A DNA stretch of 64,000 nt from Pseudomonas sp. ISL-84 (GCA_018613035.1 JAGGRA010000050.1:21752-85751), one strand, 5' to 3'; shown: positions 43,401-52,931, numbered from the stretch's first letter. Program-made: numbers and translations. Notes: generated by a model from the sequence alone, not told the origin.

Positions 43401-44141
43401 TTATATCCCCCTTCCGCCATCCACGTTCAGGACAGAGCCGGTCACAATCGCGGACTCTTTGGAACATAGATAGACAAGTGAATTGGCAATATCAATTGGC
43501 TGAATTAGCCTACCCAATGGCACACTCTTTTTAAAGACAGTATCCTTCGTTGCTTCAATATCTGCATCCTTTGAAGTGAACTGGCCAAGCATACCTGTAT
43601 CGGCTGGTCCCGGATTAACGACATTAACACGAATTCCGTATTCCGCCAGTTCAATGGCCAAGGCCTGTGAAAAAGAAACAGCTGCTCCTTTTGAAGCAAT
43701 ATAAGCATTCAAGCCAGGGCGCGGACGCACCATAGAGATGGAAGCGATATTAACGATTACGCCCTCTCCCTGTTTTTTCATATAAGGAACCGCTTCACGG
43801 CATGTAAGAAAAAGAGATGTCGAGTTGACTGCCATTATCTTCTCCCAATCTGCCAAACTCACTTCTTCAATCGGTGTGGCTGATTGGGCGATTCCCGCAA
43901 TATTAACCAGTCCGCTGATTTTTCCAAATGCTTCGCTTGCTTCAGAAAAAATCCTCGCTACGTCTTCTTCCTTTGTTAAATCACCGGCAATTGGCAGCAG
44001 GCGGTCCGTTTTTTCAGCACCATCCACATTCAAATCAACCGCTGCGACATAGGCTCCTTCCTCCAAAAACCGTTTTACCGTTTCTTTTCCCATGCCGCCC
44101 TGTGCACCGGTAACAACAAATACTTCATCCTGCAATCTCAT
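43401..44141 (-). CDS. Short-chain dehydrogenase/reductase
   Basis: 246 residues. Rossmann motif VTGAQGGMGKETVKRF, NIAGIAQ (in place of NNAG), catalytic Ser in VNIASISMVRPRPG and YIASK (Tyr-x-x-x-Lys). C-terminal VTGSVLNVDGGRGI is the usual classical-SDR ending. One base separates it from the tartrate dehydrogenase-like gene. Likely oxidises a hydroxy acid or alcohol intermediate. Confidence 0.92.
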   Translation of the reverse strand: MRLQDEVFVVTGAQGGMGKETVKRFLEEGAYVAAVDLNVDGAEKTDRLLPIAGDLTKEEDVARIFSEASEAFGKISGLVNIAGIAQSATPIEEVSLADWEKIMAVNSTSLFLTCREAVPYMKKQGEGVIVNIASISMVRPRPGLNAYIASKGAAVSFSQALAIELAEYGIRVNVVNPGPADTGMLGQFTSKDADIEATKDTVFKKSVPLGRLIQPIDIANSLVYLCSKESAIVTGSVLNVDGGRGI

Positions 44142-44142
44142 T

Positions 44143-45225
44143 TTATAAACCTTCTTTCACTAGAAGTTTTTGCTGCAAAGCCTCGCTGATGGCGGATCCC
44201 ATTTCACTTGTTGTAGAGGTTCCGCCCAGATCCGGGGTACGTACTTCTCCTTTGACCAGTACCTGTTCAATCGCTTCAATAATAACCGCCGACAGGTCCG
44301 CTCTTCCCAAATGCTCTAGCATAAGTGCTGCCGACCAAATCTGTGCAATCGGATTAGCAATTCCCCTTCCGGCAATGTCAGGTGCTGAACCATGGACAGG
44401 CTCGAACATCGATGGGAAATCGCCTTCCGGATTCAGATTGGCTGAAGGTGAAAGGCCAAGACCGCCTACTACAGCAGATCCCAGATCGCTTAAGATATCC
44501 CCGAATAGATTGGACGCGACTACTACATCAAAATCAGCTGGCCTTTCTACAAAATAAGCAGCAAGCGCATCAATATAATAGCTATCCATTTTAATAGACG
44601 GGTACTGCTCAGCTACTGTACGGACCACATCATCCCAGAGCTTCATCGAATGGATAATCGCGTTGGATTTAGTTGCGCTTGTAACGGATTTTTTGCCATG
44701 CTTCCTTGCGTATTCAAACGCGAATTTCGCTGCTTTGGCAGTACCGATCCGAGTAATGATGGTGTTTTGAACAGCCACTTCCTCTTCAAGGCCGGGATAT
44801 AAACGGCCGCCGCTGTTGGAGTATTCTCCCTCAGCATTTTCACGGACAATCACGAAGTCAATGTCCTCTCCCTCAAAACGGGAAGATACACCCTTCAGCA
44901 TTTTGACCGGTCTTAAATTAATGTACTGACGGAATTGCTTCCGGATTGGCATGATCAGCTCCCAAACGGTTACATCGTCCGGCACCCTTTTATCGCCAAT
45001 CGCGCCGAATAAAATCGCATCATATTTTTTCAATGTTTCCAGCGCGTCATCCGGCATCATTTTTCCATGCTGGAGGTAGTATTCGCTGCTCCAGTCAAAC
45101 GTTTCAAACTCCAGATCCAGCGTTGGATCCAACTTTTTCAAAAGCTCCAATACATTAACGGCTTCATTTACAACCTCAGGCCCGATTCCATCACCAGGCA
45201 ATACAGCAATTCGATGGCTTCCCAT
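44143..45225 (-). CDS. Tartrate/D-malate dehydrogenase-like isopropylmalate dehydrogenase family enzyme
   Basis: 360 residues. Beta-decarboxylating dehydrogenase family: VLPGDGIGPEVVNEAVNVLE, FGAIGDKRVPDDVTVWELIM, RPVKMLKGV, FVIVRENAEGEYS, metal-site SNLFGDILSDLGSAVVGGLG and FEPVHGSAPDIAGRGIANPI. The WELIMPIRKQFRQYINLRP stretch is like tartrate dehydrogenase/decarboxylase (TtuC/YcsA) rather than LeuB. It would act on tartrate, D-malate or a related dicarboxylate delivered by the TRAP transporter. Confidence 0.85.
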   Translation of the reverse strand: MGSHRIAVLPGDGIGPEVVNEAVNVLELLKKLDPTLDLEFETFDWSSEYYLQHGKMMPDDALETLKKYDAILFGAIGDKRVPDDVTVWELIMPIRKQFRQYINLRPVKMLKGVSSRFEGEDIDFVIVRENAEGEYSNSGGRLYPGLEEEVAVQNTIITRIGTAKAAKFAFEYARKHGKKSVTSATKSNAIIHSMKLWDDVVRTVAEQYPSIKMDSYYIDALAAYFVERPADFDVVVASNLFGDILSDLGSAVVGGLGLSPSANLNPEGDFPSMFEPVHGSAPDIAGRGIANPIAQIWSAALMLEHLGRADLSAVIIEAIEQVLVKGEVRTPDLGGTSTTSEMGSAISEALQQKLLVKEGL

Positions 45226-46601
45226 TAACTATGCACCTCTTCCATTTCAACTATTTTTCCAGGATTTAAAATATTTTGCGGATCCAATGCTTTCTTGATC
45301 ATTCTCATGACCGGCAAAGCAGTACTCCGTTCTTCCTTTAAAAATTTCATTTTTCCGATGCCGACACCATGCTCGCCGGTACAGGTTCCGCGGTGATCAA
45401 TCGCGAACTTCACCATTTTTTCGTTAAAAGCATGGAAGCGTTCCATCTCATCCCGATCGTCTGTATTTAATCCAAATGCCACATGGAAATTTCCATCACC
45501 GACATGTCCAAGAATCGCACCATCAAGCTTGTATTCATCAAGGAGCTGGCGAGTATGGGCAATGGTTACGGCCAATTGGGAAATCGGCAGGCATACATCG
45601 GTCGCAACCAGCTTGCAGTTGGGCTTTCTGCCTAGTATGGCCAGGGCAGCCTGGTGGCGGGCTTCCCATAGCTGAGCCCGTTTCAGGGAATCATGTTCAA
45701 ATTCGAATTTCACCGTTCCGGCATCTTCCATCAGCTCTTTGATGACCGCAATCCCCTGTTCAGTTGCTTCAGGTGTTCCGTTGTATTCCAAAAACAGAGT
45801 GGGCGCTTCATCAAAGTCAGTTCCTTTAAATTGGTTTACCGCTTGGATCGTTGCAGCATCCACAAGCTCCATTTTTCCAATATCAACACCGGACTGAAGC
45901 ACAAGCTCAGCTGCCTTTCCGGCTTCCTCCACACTCTCAAAAGCTGCTTTTGCCACAACGGTTGCTTCCGGAATTCCGGCAAGCTTAAGCGTTAATTCCG
46001 TAAAAATGCCAAGTGTTCCTTCAGAACCGATCAGCAGCTCGGTCAGATTGTAGCCAGCAGATGATTTAACGGTTTGCCCGCCTGCCGCCACAACGCTTCC
46101 ATCCGCCATAACTGCCTGAAGGCCGAGCACATTATGCTTCATCGTTCCGTATTTAACGGCGTTTGTTCCGCTCGCATTCGTCGCGGCCATTCCGCCAATC
46201 GTCGCGTCAGCGCCCGGATCAATCGGGAAGAACAGCCCATACTTTTTCAAATGCTTATTCAGCTGCATTCTCGTCACACCAGGCTGGACTTTTACAAGAA
46301 AATCCTCAGGATAGACTGCAGTGACTTCATTCATTAATGTGAAATCCATGCTGATTCCGCCATTGAGCGGCAGCAAATGGCCTTCAAGGCTGCTGCCCGC
46401 TCCAAATGGGACAATAGCCACCTTGTTTGCGGCTGCATATTTTACGATGGCCACAACTTCATCCTCCGTTTTCGGGAAAACAACCACATCAGGCTTCTTC
46501 CTTACGTGGTAATCCATTCCGCCTGAGTGATGCTCAAGCACCGTTTCATTGACACTGACACGTTCAGGGTCATTTAAAATCTCCAGCAAATCTTGATACA
46601 T
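45225..46601 (-). CDS. FAD-linked oxidase, glycolate oxidase GlcD / D-lactate dehydrogenase type
   Basis: 458 residues. FAD_binding_4 domain (about 35-175) with VPFGAGSSLEGHLLPLNGGI, PGADATIGGMAATNASGTNA and LTELLIGSEGTLGIFTELTL. C-terminal FAD-oxidase domain with ILGHVGDGNFHV and TCTGEHGVGIGKMKF. No Fe-S partner gene (glcF) follows, so it may act alone as a D-2-hydroxyacid dehydrogenase. Its stop overlaps the next start by one base. Confidence 0.9.
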   Translation of the reverse strand: MYQDLLEILNDPERVSVNETVLEHHSGGMDYHVRKKPDVVVFPKTEDEVVAIVKYAAANKVAIVPFGAGSSLEGHLLPLNGGISMDFTLMNEVTAVYPEDFLVKVQPGVTRMQLNKHLKKYGLFFPIDPGADATIGGMAATNASGTNAVKYGTMKHNVLGLQAVMADGSVVAAGGQTVKSSAGYNLTELLIGSEGTLGIFTELTLKLAGIPEATVVAKAAFESVEEAGKAAELVLQSGVDIGKMELVDAATIQAVNQFKGTDFDEAPTLFLEYNGTPEATEQGIAVIKELMEDAGTVKFEFEHDSLKRAQLWEARHQAALAILGRKPNCKLVATDVCLPISQLAVTIAHTRQLLDEYKLDGAILGHVGDGNFHVAFGLNTDDRDEMERFHAFNEKMVKFAIDHRGTCTGEHGVGIGKMKFLKEERSTALPVMRMIKKALDPQNILNPGKIVEMEEVHS

Positions 46602-46613
46602 GTTCCTTCACCT

Positions 46614-47882
46614 CTATTTATCTAGTAAAAACAAGCTGATTGATGGCATGAAGCTTAAAATGAGTACATCGATGATCAGGACAATAATGAATGGCATGAT
46701 CGCGCGAACGATATGCTCCAGCCTGATGTTGGCGATATTGGATGCTACAAACAAATTTATGCCGACTGGCGGTGTAATCATTCCAATTGCAAGGTTTACA
46801 ACCATGATGACCCCAAAATGGACGAGATCCATGCCGGCTGCTGATGCGATTGGCACGAGAATTGGCGCCATGATGACGATCGCTGCTGATGTTTCCAGGA
46901 AGGTTCCGACAATCAGCAAGATGACATTAATAATGATTAAGATCATAATCGCATTTGACGTAATCCCCAGCATGCCTTCCGAAATTTGCGCCGGGATTTG
47001 CTCTCTTGTTAAGAGGAAGCCAAAGATCGACGCACAGGAAATAATGAATAAAATAACGGATGAAGTGATCGCCGAAGAAATGAAAATTTCCGGCAGGTCC
47101 TTCCATTTGATTTCCTTATAGATTAAAAGACCTACAATTAACCCATATACAACCGCAACAACAGATCCCTCTGTCGGGGTGAAAATGCCGCCGTAAATTC
47201 CGCCAAGGATGATTACAGGCATAAGAATGGCTAGAATAGCACTCTTAAACGCAGACGCCACTTCTTTTATCGAGCTCCTTTCCTCCTTGCCGTAGCCCCT
47301 TTTACGGGAGATGAAATAGGCAACAAGAATAAGAGACATTCCAACAAAAACCCCTGGGATGATACCCGCGATAAATAGATCGCCGATGGAGGCTCCTGCT
47401 ATAACTCCGAATAAGATCAGCGGAACACTCGGCGGGATCATAACCCCAATCGTACCGCCGGCAGCCTGAATAGCGGTTGAAAAGCTCTTATCATAGCCGC
47501 GCTTTACCATTGCCGGTATCAGGATACTTCCTACTGCAGCAGTAGTTGCTGCTGCTGATCCGGAAATGGCTGCGAAAAACATACAGGTCACAATCGAAAC
47601 CATTGCAAGGCCGCCATGAAGACTTCCAACCAGCGTACTGGAAAAAGTAATCAAGCGTTTGGATATTCCTCCAGATTCCATCAGCTTACCCGCCAAGATA
47701 AAAAATGGCACAGCCATAAGCGTGAACGAATCTGTCGACGTAAACATTTTTTGGACAATAACCATCAATGGAACATTATCCTGAACAATTAGAACAATCA
47801 TGGAAGCGAGCCCAAGAGCGACTGCAACCGGAACATTAATGAGGAAAAGCATCAGCAGCAATCCGAATAATAGCCATGCCAT
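46614..47882 (-). CDS. TRAP transporter large permease (DctM)
   Basis: 422 residues, about 12 membrane spans. Motifs PFFILAGKLMESGGISKRLI, AAISGSAAATTAAVGSILIP, PPSVPLILFGVIAGASIGDL and the C-terminal TPPVGINLFVASNIANI are classical DctM. It forms the sodium-coupled substrate channel with DctQ and takes substrate from DctP. It overlaps dctQ by one base. Confidence 0.95.
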   Translation of the reverse strand: MAWLLFGLLLMLFLINVPVAVALGLASMIVLIVQDNVPLMVIVQKMFTSTDSFTLMAVPFFILAGKLMESGGISKRLITFSSTLVGSLHGGLAMVSIVTCMFFAAISGSAAATTAAVGSILIPAMVKRGYDKSFSTAIQAAGGTIGVMIPPSVPLILFGVIAGASIGDLFIAGIIPGVFVGMSLILVAYFISRKRGYGKEERSSIKEVASAFKSAILAILMPVIILGGIYGGIFTPTEGSVVAVVYGLIVGLLIYKEIKWKDLPEIFISSAITSSVILFIISCASIFGFLLTREQIPAQISEGMLGITSNAIMILIIINVILLIVGTFLETSAAIVIMAPILVPIASAAGMDLVHFGVIMVVNLAIGMITPPVGINLFVASNIANIRLEHIVRAIMPFIIVLIIDVLILSFMPSISLFLLDK

Positions 47883-48361
47883 CAGTTACTCGCCTCCTTT
47901 CCCCATTCCGAAACGGTTATGTAGAGCAGATTGATGACAAATAGAATACTTGAGATCGGAATGACTGTATACACAAGTCCCATCGGCAGCTGCAGGGCCG
48001 GCGAGGTTTGCACCATGCTTCGCTCGATAAAGACAAAGCTATTAACAATAATTTGATAGAAGAAGAACACAACTAAAAGAGTAGAAAGAACCAGCATGAC
48101 TCTTCGCACCGCTTTATTTGCTTTTTCAAAAATCAGTTCGATGCTCGGATGTGCCTTAACACTCACGGCATAGCCCGCCCCCAAAAAAGTAATCCAAACA
48201 AGGAGGTAGCGTGATAACTCCTCCGTCCAGGCAAGCGGCTGATCCAGCACAAACCGGAATAGCACCTGTAAAAAGACCACAATAACCATAATGAAAAATA
48301 GAAGGATCAAGATCCATTTGATGAAAGCATTCAATGAATCTACTAATTTTTTAACCACCAT
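47882..48361 (-). CDS. TRAP transporter small permease (DctQ)
   Basis: 159 residues, four membrane spans. DctQ signature LDQPLAWTEELSRYLLVWIT and FLGAGYAVSVKAHPSIE. ATG 48361 has AAGGGGAAG seven bases ahead; upstream ATGs lack a site. Partner of the adjoining large permease. Confidence 0.93.
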   Translation of the reverse strand: MVVKKLVDSLNAFIKWILILLFFIMVIVVFLQVLFRFVLDQPLAWTEELSRYLLVWITFLGAGYAVSVKAHPSIELIFEKANKAVRRVMLVLSTLLVVFFFYQIIVNSFVFIERSMVQTSPALQLPMGLVYTVIPISSILFVINLLYITVSEWGKEASN

Positions 48362-48437
48362 AGACTTCCCCTTATGTGTAAAAAACTTGGTCTGTGCCGG
48401 CATCAAAGTCCGGCACTCGCCAAGTTTTCCTGTTTTG

Positions 48438-49472
48438 TTATTTTGTGTTTAAAATGGCGTCAAGTTTTTCCTTGCCGAATTGAGATTCATACTTTTCATA
48501 TACAGGCTGGATCGCTTCGCGGAAAGGAGTTACATCCACTTCCTCGACGATTTCCATTCCCTGCTCTTTTAGTACCTTTAAGGATTCTTCATCAGACTTT
48601 GTAATCAGGTCGCGGATTTGGTCGCCCGCCTTTTTCGATTCTTCTTTTAAGATATCCTGATACTCTGCAGGAAGCGTATCCCATACAGATTTACTGAACA
48701 TGATGACAGCCGGTGAATAGAGATGGCCAGTTAATGTCATGTGTTTTTGGTTCGCTTCATAAAGCTTGTACGTATCTGCTACAACGATTGGGTTTTCCTG
48801 CGCATCCACTACACCCTGCTGAAGAGCTGTTAACGCTTCAGTCCAGGCCATTGGCGTTGGCTTTGCTCCTAATGCATTGAAAGCATCAAGATGGATTGGA
48901 TTTTCCTGAGTACGGATCTTTAAGCCTTTCAAATCTTCAGGCTTATTGATTGGCTGCTTGGCGTTCGTAATATGGCGGAAACCATTTTCACCCCATGCAA
49001 GACCAACAATGCCTACATTCTCCATGCCTTTTAAAAGCTCTTGGCCAATTTCTCCGTCCAGTACTTTGTAAGCGTGTTCTCTGGACTCAAATAAGAATGG
49101 CATGTCCACAATCCCAATTTCCGGATAGAAATTAGCAATCGGCGCTGTAGAAGAAACAGACATATCAGCCGTTCCAAGCGTAAGAGCCTCAGTCAGCTCT
49201 CTTTCCGCTCCAAGTTGGCTTAACGGAAATACTTCAATCTTTACCTTTCCGTCCGTACGCTCTTCCACATTTTTAGCAAGCTCCAATAAACCGATATGAT
49301 AAGGATGGTCCTCTGTTAAAGAATGACCTGCCTTCAAGCTAAATGTTTTATCGCTATCCTTTTCACCTGAATCAGCTTCGCTGCCAGTCGAACTGGAACC
49401 GCCTCCGCCGCAAGCCGACAAAATCAGACTCAGCACCAGCATCGGCACTAACCACAAAAATCTCTTTTTCAT
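48438..49472 (-). CDS. TRAP transporter substrate-binding lipoprotein (DctP)
   Basis: 344 residues. Lipoprotein signal (LVLSLILSACGGGGSS; lipobox LSAC), then a DctP fold: LKAGHSLTEDHPYHIGLLEL, GTADMSVSSTAPIANFYPEI, LKGLKIRTQENPIHLDAFNA and ALQQGVVDAQENPIVVADTY. The Arg in LKIRTQENP is where DctP proteins clamp a carboxylate, so the substrate is an organic acid. First gene of the operon. A TATAAT box at 49520-49525 and an inverted repeat CCGC-N6-GCGG (49535-49548) lie upstream as possible promoter and operator. Confidence 0.94.
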   Translation of the reverse strand: MKKRFLWLVPMLVLSLILSACGGGGSSSTGSEADSGEKDSDKTFSLKAGHSLTEDHPYHIGLLELAKNVEERTDGKVKIEVFPLSQLGAERELTEALTLGTADMSVSSTAPIANFYPEIGIVDMPFLFESREHAYKVLDGEIGQELLKGMENVGIVGLAWGENGFRHITNAKQPINKPEDLKGLKIRTQENPIHLDAFNALGAKPTPMAWTEALTALQQGVVDAQENPIVVADTYKLYEANQKHMTLTGHLYSPAVIMFSKSVWDTLPAEYQDILKEESKKAGDQIRDLITKSDEESLKVLKEQGMEIVEEVDVTPFREAIQPVYEKYESQFGKEKLDAILNTK

Positions 49473-49519
49473 CTCTCTAAATCCCCCTTTAATGTTTAAC
49501 TTGTTAGAATATACAGGCA

Positions 49520-49548
49520 ATTATAACACCTTTTCCGCTTTTATGCGG
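49520..49548 (-). promoter_or_regulatory. Candidate promoter -10 and operator of the TRAP operon
   Basis: TATAAT (49520-49525) preceded nine bases upstream by CCGCATAAAAGCGG, a 4-bp-armed inverted repeat that would overlap the spacer/-35 region. No convincing -35 at 17 bases, so an activator or repressor site is possible. Confidence 0.4.
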
Positions 49549-49579
49549 TAAATTTTTTGTGAATTTTTGAAATAATATA

Positions 49580-49609
49580 GGTACCAGGTACCACCCGAAT
49601 TTTGTCGAA
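49580..49609 (-). repeat. 30-bp GGTACC box, copy 3
   Basis: Reverse orientation; starts GGTACCAGGTACC and ends TTTTGTCGAA. With copy 4 (same orientation) it brackets the penicillin-binding protein gene. Confidence 0.85.
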
Positions 49610-49649
49610 AAAAAAGTGCCTGCATTCTTTTCAGGAATGCAGACACTTT
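49607..49649 (-). terminator. Terminator after the penicillin-binding protein
   Basis: AGTGTCTGCATTC pairs with GAATGCAGGCACT (one mismatch) followed by eight T on the minus strand; the T run touches the 30-bp box. Confidence 0.85.
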
Positions 49650-49671
49650 CTTCGTTCTTAATTACAGCTTC

Positions 49672-51684
49672 TTAGAAACGTCCTTTATGCTCTTCAAAGA
49701 CCTTCTTTACTTTTTCTACAACCACTTTGGATCCGCCGCTGTTTTCCACGCCCTCAATCATCATCGCAATAAGGAGTTTTGGTGACTGAGGGTTATAGGC
49801 AACGAATAAACCGTTTTCCTGGCCCTTTTCGTCAGCGCTTTTCTTCAGCTCTGACGTACCGGTTTTACCTGCCAGCGGATAGTCTTTCATAAGAGCAGCT
49901 CGGCCGGTTCCGCCTGGCTCCTGAACCACCTTTGTCATTGCTGAAGCCACAGTGCTGGCTGTTTCCTCGCTCATCACGCCTTCTTTCAGCACCTGGCTCT
50001 TATCCTCACCTTCAATCAATACAGGCTTAATCATCGATCCTTTATTGATAAAAGGGGTATAAGACGCTGCCAGGTGAACAATGCTCATCTCCACTTCTCC
50101 CTGGCCGTAACCGGAGTCCGCCAGCTTTATTTCACTGTCCAGACTGCCGATTTGTGACTGCTCCAGCGGGAATGCATACGGAATCTCTTCTTCAAATGCA
50201 AATTTCTTAAGTCCTGCAGCAAACCGATCCTTCCCAAGCGCAAGAGCCTGCTTGGCAAAATAAATATTATCCGAGTACATCATCGCTTTTTCAAAATTAA
50301 CCGGTCCGCCCGGATCTTTTACACGGGTGACTTTATAGCCTCCCCACCTGCTGCTCTTTTGCCATTGGAGCCCCCTTACATTAATCGTTTCATCCAAGGT
50401 TAACGTACCCTCTGTTAGTCCAATTGCTCCCGTTAGCGGCTTCATCACCGAACCTGGCGCATAGGTTTGCTTAAAGCGGGTCATAAGCGGCATGTCCTTA
50501 TTTTCTTGTATCGCCTTCCACTCTTCAGCCGTAAAACCGAGTGAAGCCTGGTTCGGATCAAAGCTTGGACTGCTCACTAACGCCAGGGTGTCACCCGTTA
50601 CAGGATCAATAGCCGCTGCCGTTCCCGGCTTTCCTCCCAATTCTTTAAATAAAGACTGCTGAAGATTCACATCAATCGTCAGCTGAATATTTTCGCCGTT
50701 CTCTACCGGCTTTTCAGCCAGCAATACTTCTGAACCGTCCTTCTTTTTAATGCCGATTTTGATTCCGTTCGATCCTTTTAGCCGTTCTTCCAGGACCTGC
50801 TCCAGCCCCCTTTTTCCGATACTATCAGTGCTTGAATAGCCTTTTCCCTCGCGCTCTTTAAGCTCTTCAGCTGTAATTTGCCCCACATAGCCAATCAGGT
50901 GGGCGGCCGATTCGCCAAAAGGATAAATCCTGCCCTTTGCATCCTGCTTTAACACTCCTTTTAAGGCAAAAACCTTATCAAGCGTTTCGCGATCTTCAGG
51001 GGAAACCTTCTTAATCGGCACAAAATAACTTGGCTGCACCCAGCTTGCATTCAAATTTTTATTAATCTGTTCCTCTGAAATCCCAAGCGCTTCGGACAAC
51101 CCTTTGATGGTCTGTTCCTTCTGGTCCCCCATTTGCTCTGGAACCACACCGATTTCATAAAGTGTTCCATTTAGGGCTAGTGGGTCTCCGGTACGGTCCA
51201 CAATATCACCGCGCTGTGCCGGAATGGTAGAATAACTAATCTTATCCTCCGCCCCCAGCTCCGGAAAAATATAGGTCGTATCCCAGGCTACAAACCAATT
51301 TTCCTCGTCCTCCACTTCCTCCTTCACAAGCTTGGCATCATGGGTAAAATCAATCTTCCCGGCAGCACTGTCCATGCTAGCCGAAAAAGGAAAGCTGGCG
51401 CTCTCTTCCTTCTTATATTCATTTTCCATATCAGGCTCATATGTAACCTTCAAATTGTCTATCTCCAAATCCTTATAAACCTTTTCATAGCGGCCTGCAA
51501 AATCCTCTTTGCTGATCGACTGCTTCGCATCCTCTGAAAGGAATTCATACATCTCTTTGAACTCCCGCTGATTCCAATGCTCCACATACTGTGCAAAGCG
51601 ATCCTGCGGCTTAACCTCCTTATTGCACCCGCTCAAAGCGGCCAAAACCAGGGCAGCAAAAACAACAAACAAACTCCTTCTCAT
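49672..51684 (-). CDS. MecA-type class B penicillin-binding protein (PbpC/PBP3-like)
   Basis: 670 residues. Lipoprotein signal (VLAALSGCNK; lipobox LSGC), MecA N-terminal NTF2-like domain (about 25-150: YVEHWNQREFKEMYEFLSED), dimerisation domain (IPAQRGDIVDRTGDPLALNG) and transpeptidase domain. Active-site motifs are intact: PGSVMKPL (SxxK), MYSDNIYF (SxN) and AGKTGTSEL (KTG). This is the layout of B. subtilis PbpC and of MecA. ATG 51684 has AAGGGAGGG ahead; ten codons upstream lack a site. It is bracketed by 30-bp GGTACC boxes. Confidence 0.93.
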   Translation of the reverse strand: MRRSLFVVFAALVLAALSGCNKEVKPQDRFAQYVEHWNQREFKEMYEFLSEDAKQSISKEDFAGRYEKVYKDLEIDNLKVTYEPDMENEYKKEESASFPFSASMDSAAGKIDFTHDAKLVKEEVEDEENWFVAWDTTYIFPELGAEDKISYSTIPAQRGDIVDRTGDPLALNGTLYEIGVVPEQMGDQKEQTIKGLSEALGISEEQINKNLNASWVQPSYFVPIKKVSPEDRETLDKVFALKGVLKQDAKGRIYPFGESAAHLIGYVGQITAEELKEREGKGYSSTDSIGKRGLEQVLEERLKGSNGIKIGIKKKDGSEVLLAEKPVENGENIQLTIDVNLQQSLFKELGGKPGTAAAIDPVTGDTLALVSSPSFDPNQASLGFTAEEWKAIQENKDMPLMTRFKQTYAPGSVMKPLTGAIGLTEGTLTLDETINVRGLQWQKSSRWGGYKVTRVKDPGGPVNFEKAMMYSDNIYFAKQALALGKDRFAAGLKKFAFEEEIPYAFPLEQSQIGSLDSEIKLADSGYGQGEVEMSIVHLAASYTPFINKGSMIKPVLIEGEDKSQVLKEGVMSEETASTVASAMTKVVQEPGGTGRAALMKDYPLAGKTGTSELKKSADEKGQENGLFVAYNPQSPKLLIAMMIEGVENSGGSKVVVEKVKKVFEEHKGRF

Positions 51685-51733
51685 ACAACACCCTCCCTTC
51701 CAACAGTTTACCATTTAATTCAAGAATTTACCT

Positions 51734-51763
51734 AGTACCAGGTACCACCCGAATTTTGTCGAA
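51734..51763 (-). repeat. 30-bp GGTACC box, copy 4
   Basis: Reverse orientation; first unit is AGTACC rather than GGTACC, otherwise identical to copy 3. Lies just upstream of the penicillin-binding protein gene. Confidence 0.85.
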
Positions 51764-51777
51764 TAATCCTTTTCACT

Positions 51778-51797
51778 TCAATCAAACGTTTGATTGA
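51778..51797. promoter_or_regulatory. 20-bp perfect palindrome, copy 1
   Basis: TCAATCAAACGTTTGATTGA. The same palindrome recurs at 53023-53046. Perfect symmetry of this size suggests a dimeric repressor operator (TetR-like); no regulator gene is nearby. Confidence 0.65.
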
Positions 51798-51945
51798 TTT
51801 CTCTTTGTTACGCTCTGTTAAAGCTCAGTGCTGATATTGCCAGCCTGTTTTTTTGACTGGAAGTGAAACAGCTCACAGGTTCGGGGCTTTGCAGCCGATA
51901 TAATGAAATTAGGGAACTATAGCAGTTTTTTCAAGGAGGGATTTA

Positions 51946-52206
51946 ATGGAAACGAATTGGTCCATTTCTTTGGAAGATGGAGAATACGAGTGCAATTTGG
52001 AATTGGTGGTAAGGGAAGCCCTTGATGCAGTCCAGCAGACGGCGAAAGGATTTTATGTAAACGTCGTGACACCAGCGAACTTCGGAAATCCCGAGGATTA
52101 TTTAAGTGAAGCCTTGCTGCTCTTCTTCGGAAATAAAATTGATATGAAATATATCGACCAATGCGGCTGTGGAGGGTATGTACTCAGAGTATGGAAAAAC
52201 AAATAA
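51946..52206 (+). CDS. Small conserved-looking hypothetical protein with CGCGGYV motif
   Basis: 86 residues, soluble. The C-terminus QCGCGGYVLRVWK and the strand AKGFYVNVVTPANFGNPEDY stand out; I cannot name the family. An excellent site (AAGGAGGG) lies 6 bases before ATG. It lies just downstream of palindrome copy 1 and overlaps the next gene by 16 bases. Confidence 0.8.
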   Translation: METNWSISLEDGEYECNLELVVREALDAVQQTAKGFYVNVVTPANFGNPEDYLSEALLLFFGNKIDMKYIDQCGCGGYVLRVWKNK

Positions 52207-52469
52207 ATGATCTTGCCATCTTCAATAACTATCAAAACTGCCAAGTGATCCTGAATTATTATGAGGATGGCCTTCTAAGCAACAGGGAAGGTTTTCATTT
52301 TAGCTTTCTTAAAATAAGCGGTGACTGCCTTTCCTTTTATAAAAATAACGAAAAGTGCTTTACCATTTCATTAAAGGAATTCCCATTAAGGAATATCTGC
52401 AGTGATTTTCAGCATTATTTTATCTTTCACAATAATAAAGACCGTGTTGAAATCTACTTTACAAATTAA
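52191..52469 (+). CDS. Hypothetical protein, 92 residues, overlapping
   Basis: Starts MEKQINDLAIFNNYQNCQVI inside the last codons of the preceding gene, consistent with translational coupling; GGAGGG lies upstream but rather far. Soluble, aromatic, beta-rich. A terminator begins directly at its stop. A start at 52161 is possible but has no site. Not recognised. Confidence 0.6.
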   Translation: MEKQINDLAIFNNYQNCQVILNYYEDGLLSNREGFHFSFLKISGDCLSFYKNNEKCFTISLKEFPLRNICSDFQHYFIFHNNKDRVEIYFTN

Positions 52470-52508
52470 AATACCTAGAGTGAGCGGGTCCGTCCACTTC
52501 TAGGTATT
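52470..52508. terminator. Bidirectional terminator
   Basis: AATACCTAGA/TCTAGGTATT stem with inner pairs, overlapping the stop of the VanZ gene and following the stop of the 92-residue gene. Confidence 0.75.
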
Positions 52509-52931
52509 TATCTTCATCTCATTATTTATCTTCAAAAATCTCCTGCCAATGACAATAAGCAATACCGCAGTAAAAATACCCAAACTATCAAATGCCACAT
52601 CAAACAGCCTTCCATCCCTCATAAAAAACAGCTGCAAAAATTCGGTAATCACAGCATAAACGAAAGAATAAAGCACATTTAGAGATACAGAAGGATGTAC
52701 CAAATACAAAGCCATTGTAAAGATAAAAAACACAAACGCATGCCCGGCTTTCCGCAGAAGGAAAGCCGTGGATAAATTAGCAGGCAATGGCTGCAGCAGA
52801 TCTTTCATTGGCGGCTCCGGGGTCCAGAAAAATTGAATGCTCATCGTTTCTACGGCCGTTTCAATACTGGCCACACAGGTACAGATAAAAATCACCCCAG
52901 CCCAGCCTATTAGGATTACTTGTCTTAACAA
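52500..52931 (-). CDS. VanZ family membrane protein
   Basis: 143 residues, four membrane spans. The VanZ motifs are KAGHAFVFFIFTMALYLV, the ITEFLQLFFMRDGRLFDVAF segment with the conserved E, Q and FD, and the final hydrophobic helix. VanZ proteins affect glycopeptide susceptibility and surface properties; role here unknown. Convergent with the two small genes. Confidence 0.9.
   Translation of the reverse strand: MLRQVILIGWAGVIFICTCVASIETAVETMSIQFFWTPEPPMKDLLQPLPANLSTAFLLRKAGHAFVFFIFTMALYLVHPSVSLNVLYSFVYAVITEFLQLFFMRDGRLFDVAFDSLGIFTAVLLIVIGRRFLKINNEMKINT

Noticed and set aside
46600..47121. 173-codon plus-strand frame rich in Met and Ile
   Set aside because: Mirror of the dctM membrane segments on the other strand.
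51860..51945. GCCGATAT before the 86-residue gene as a sigma-D promoter
   Set aside because: The -10-like block is perfect but no TAAA lies 15 bases upstream, and the same bases overlap a TATAAT for the housekeeping sigma factor.
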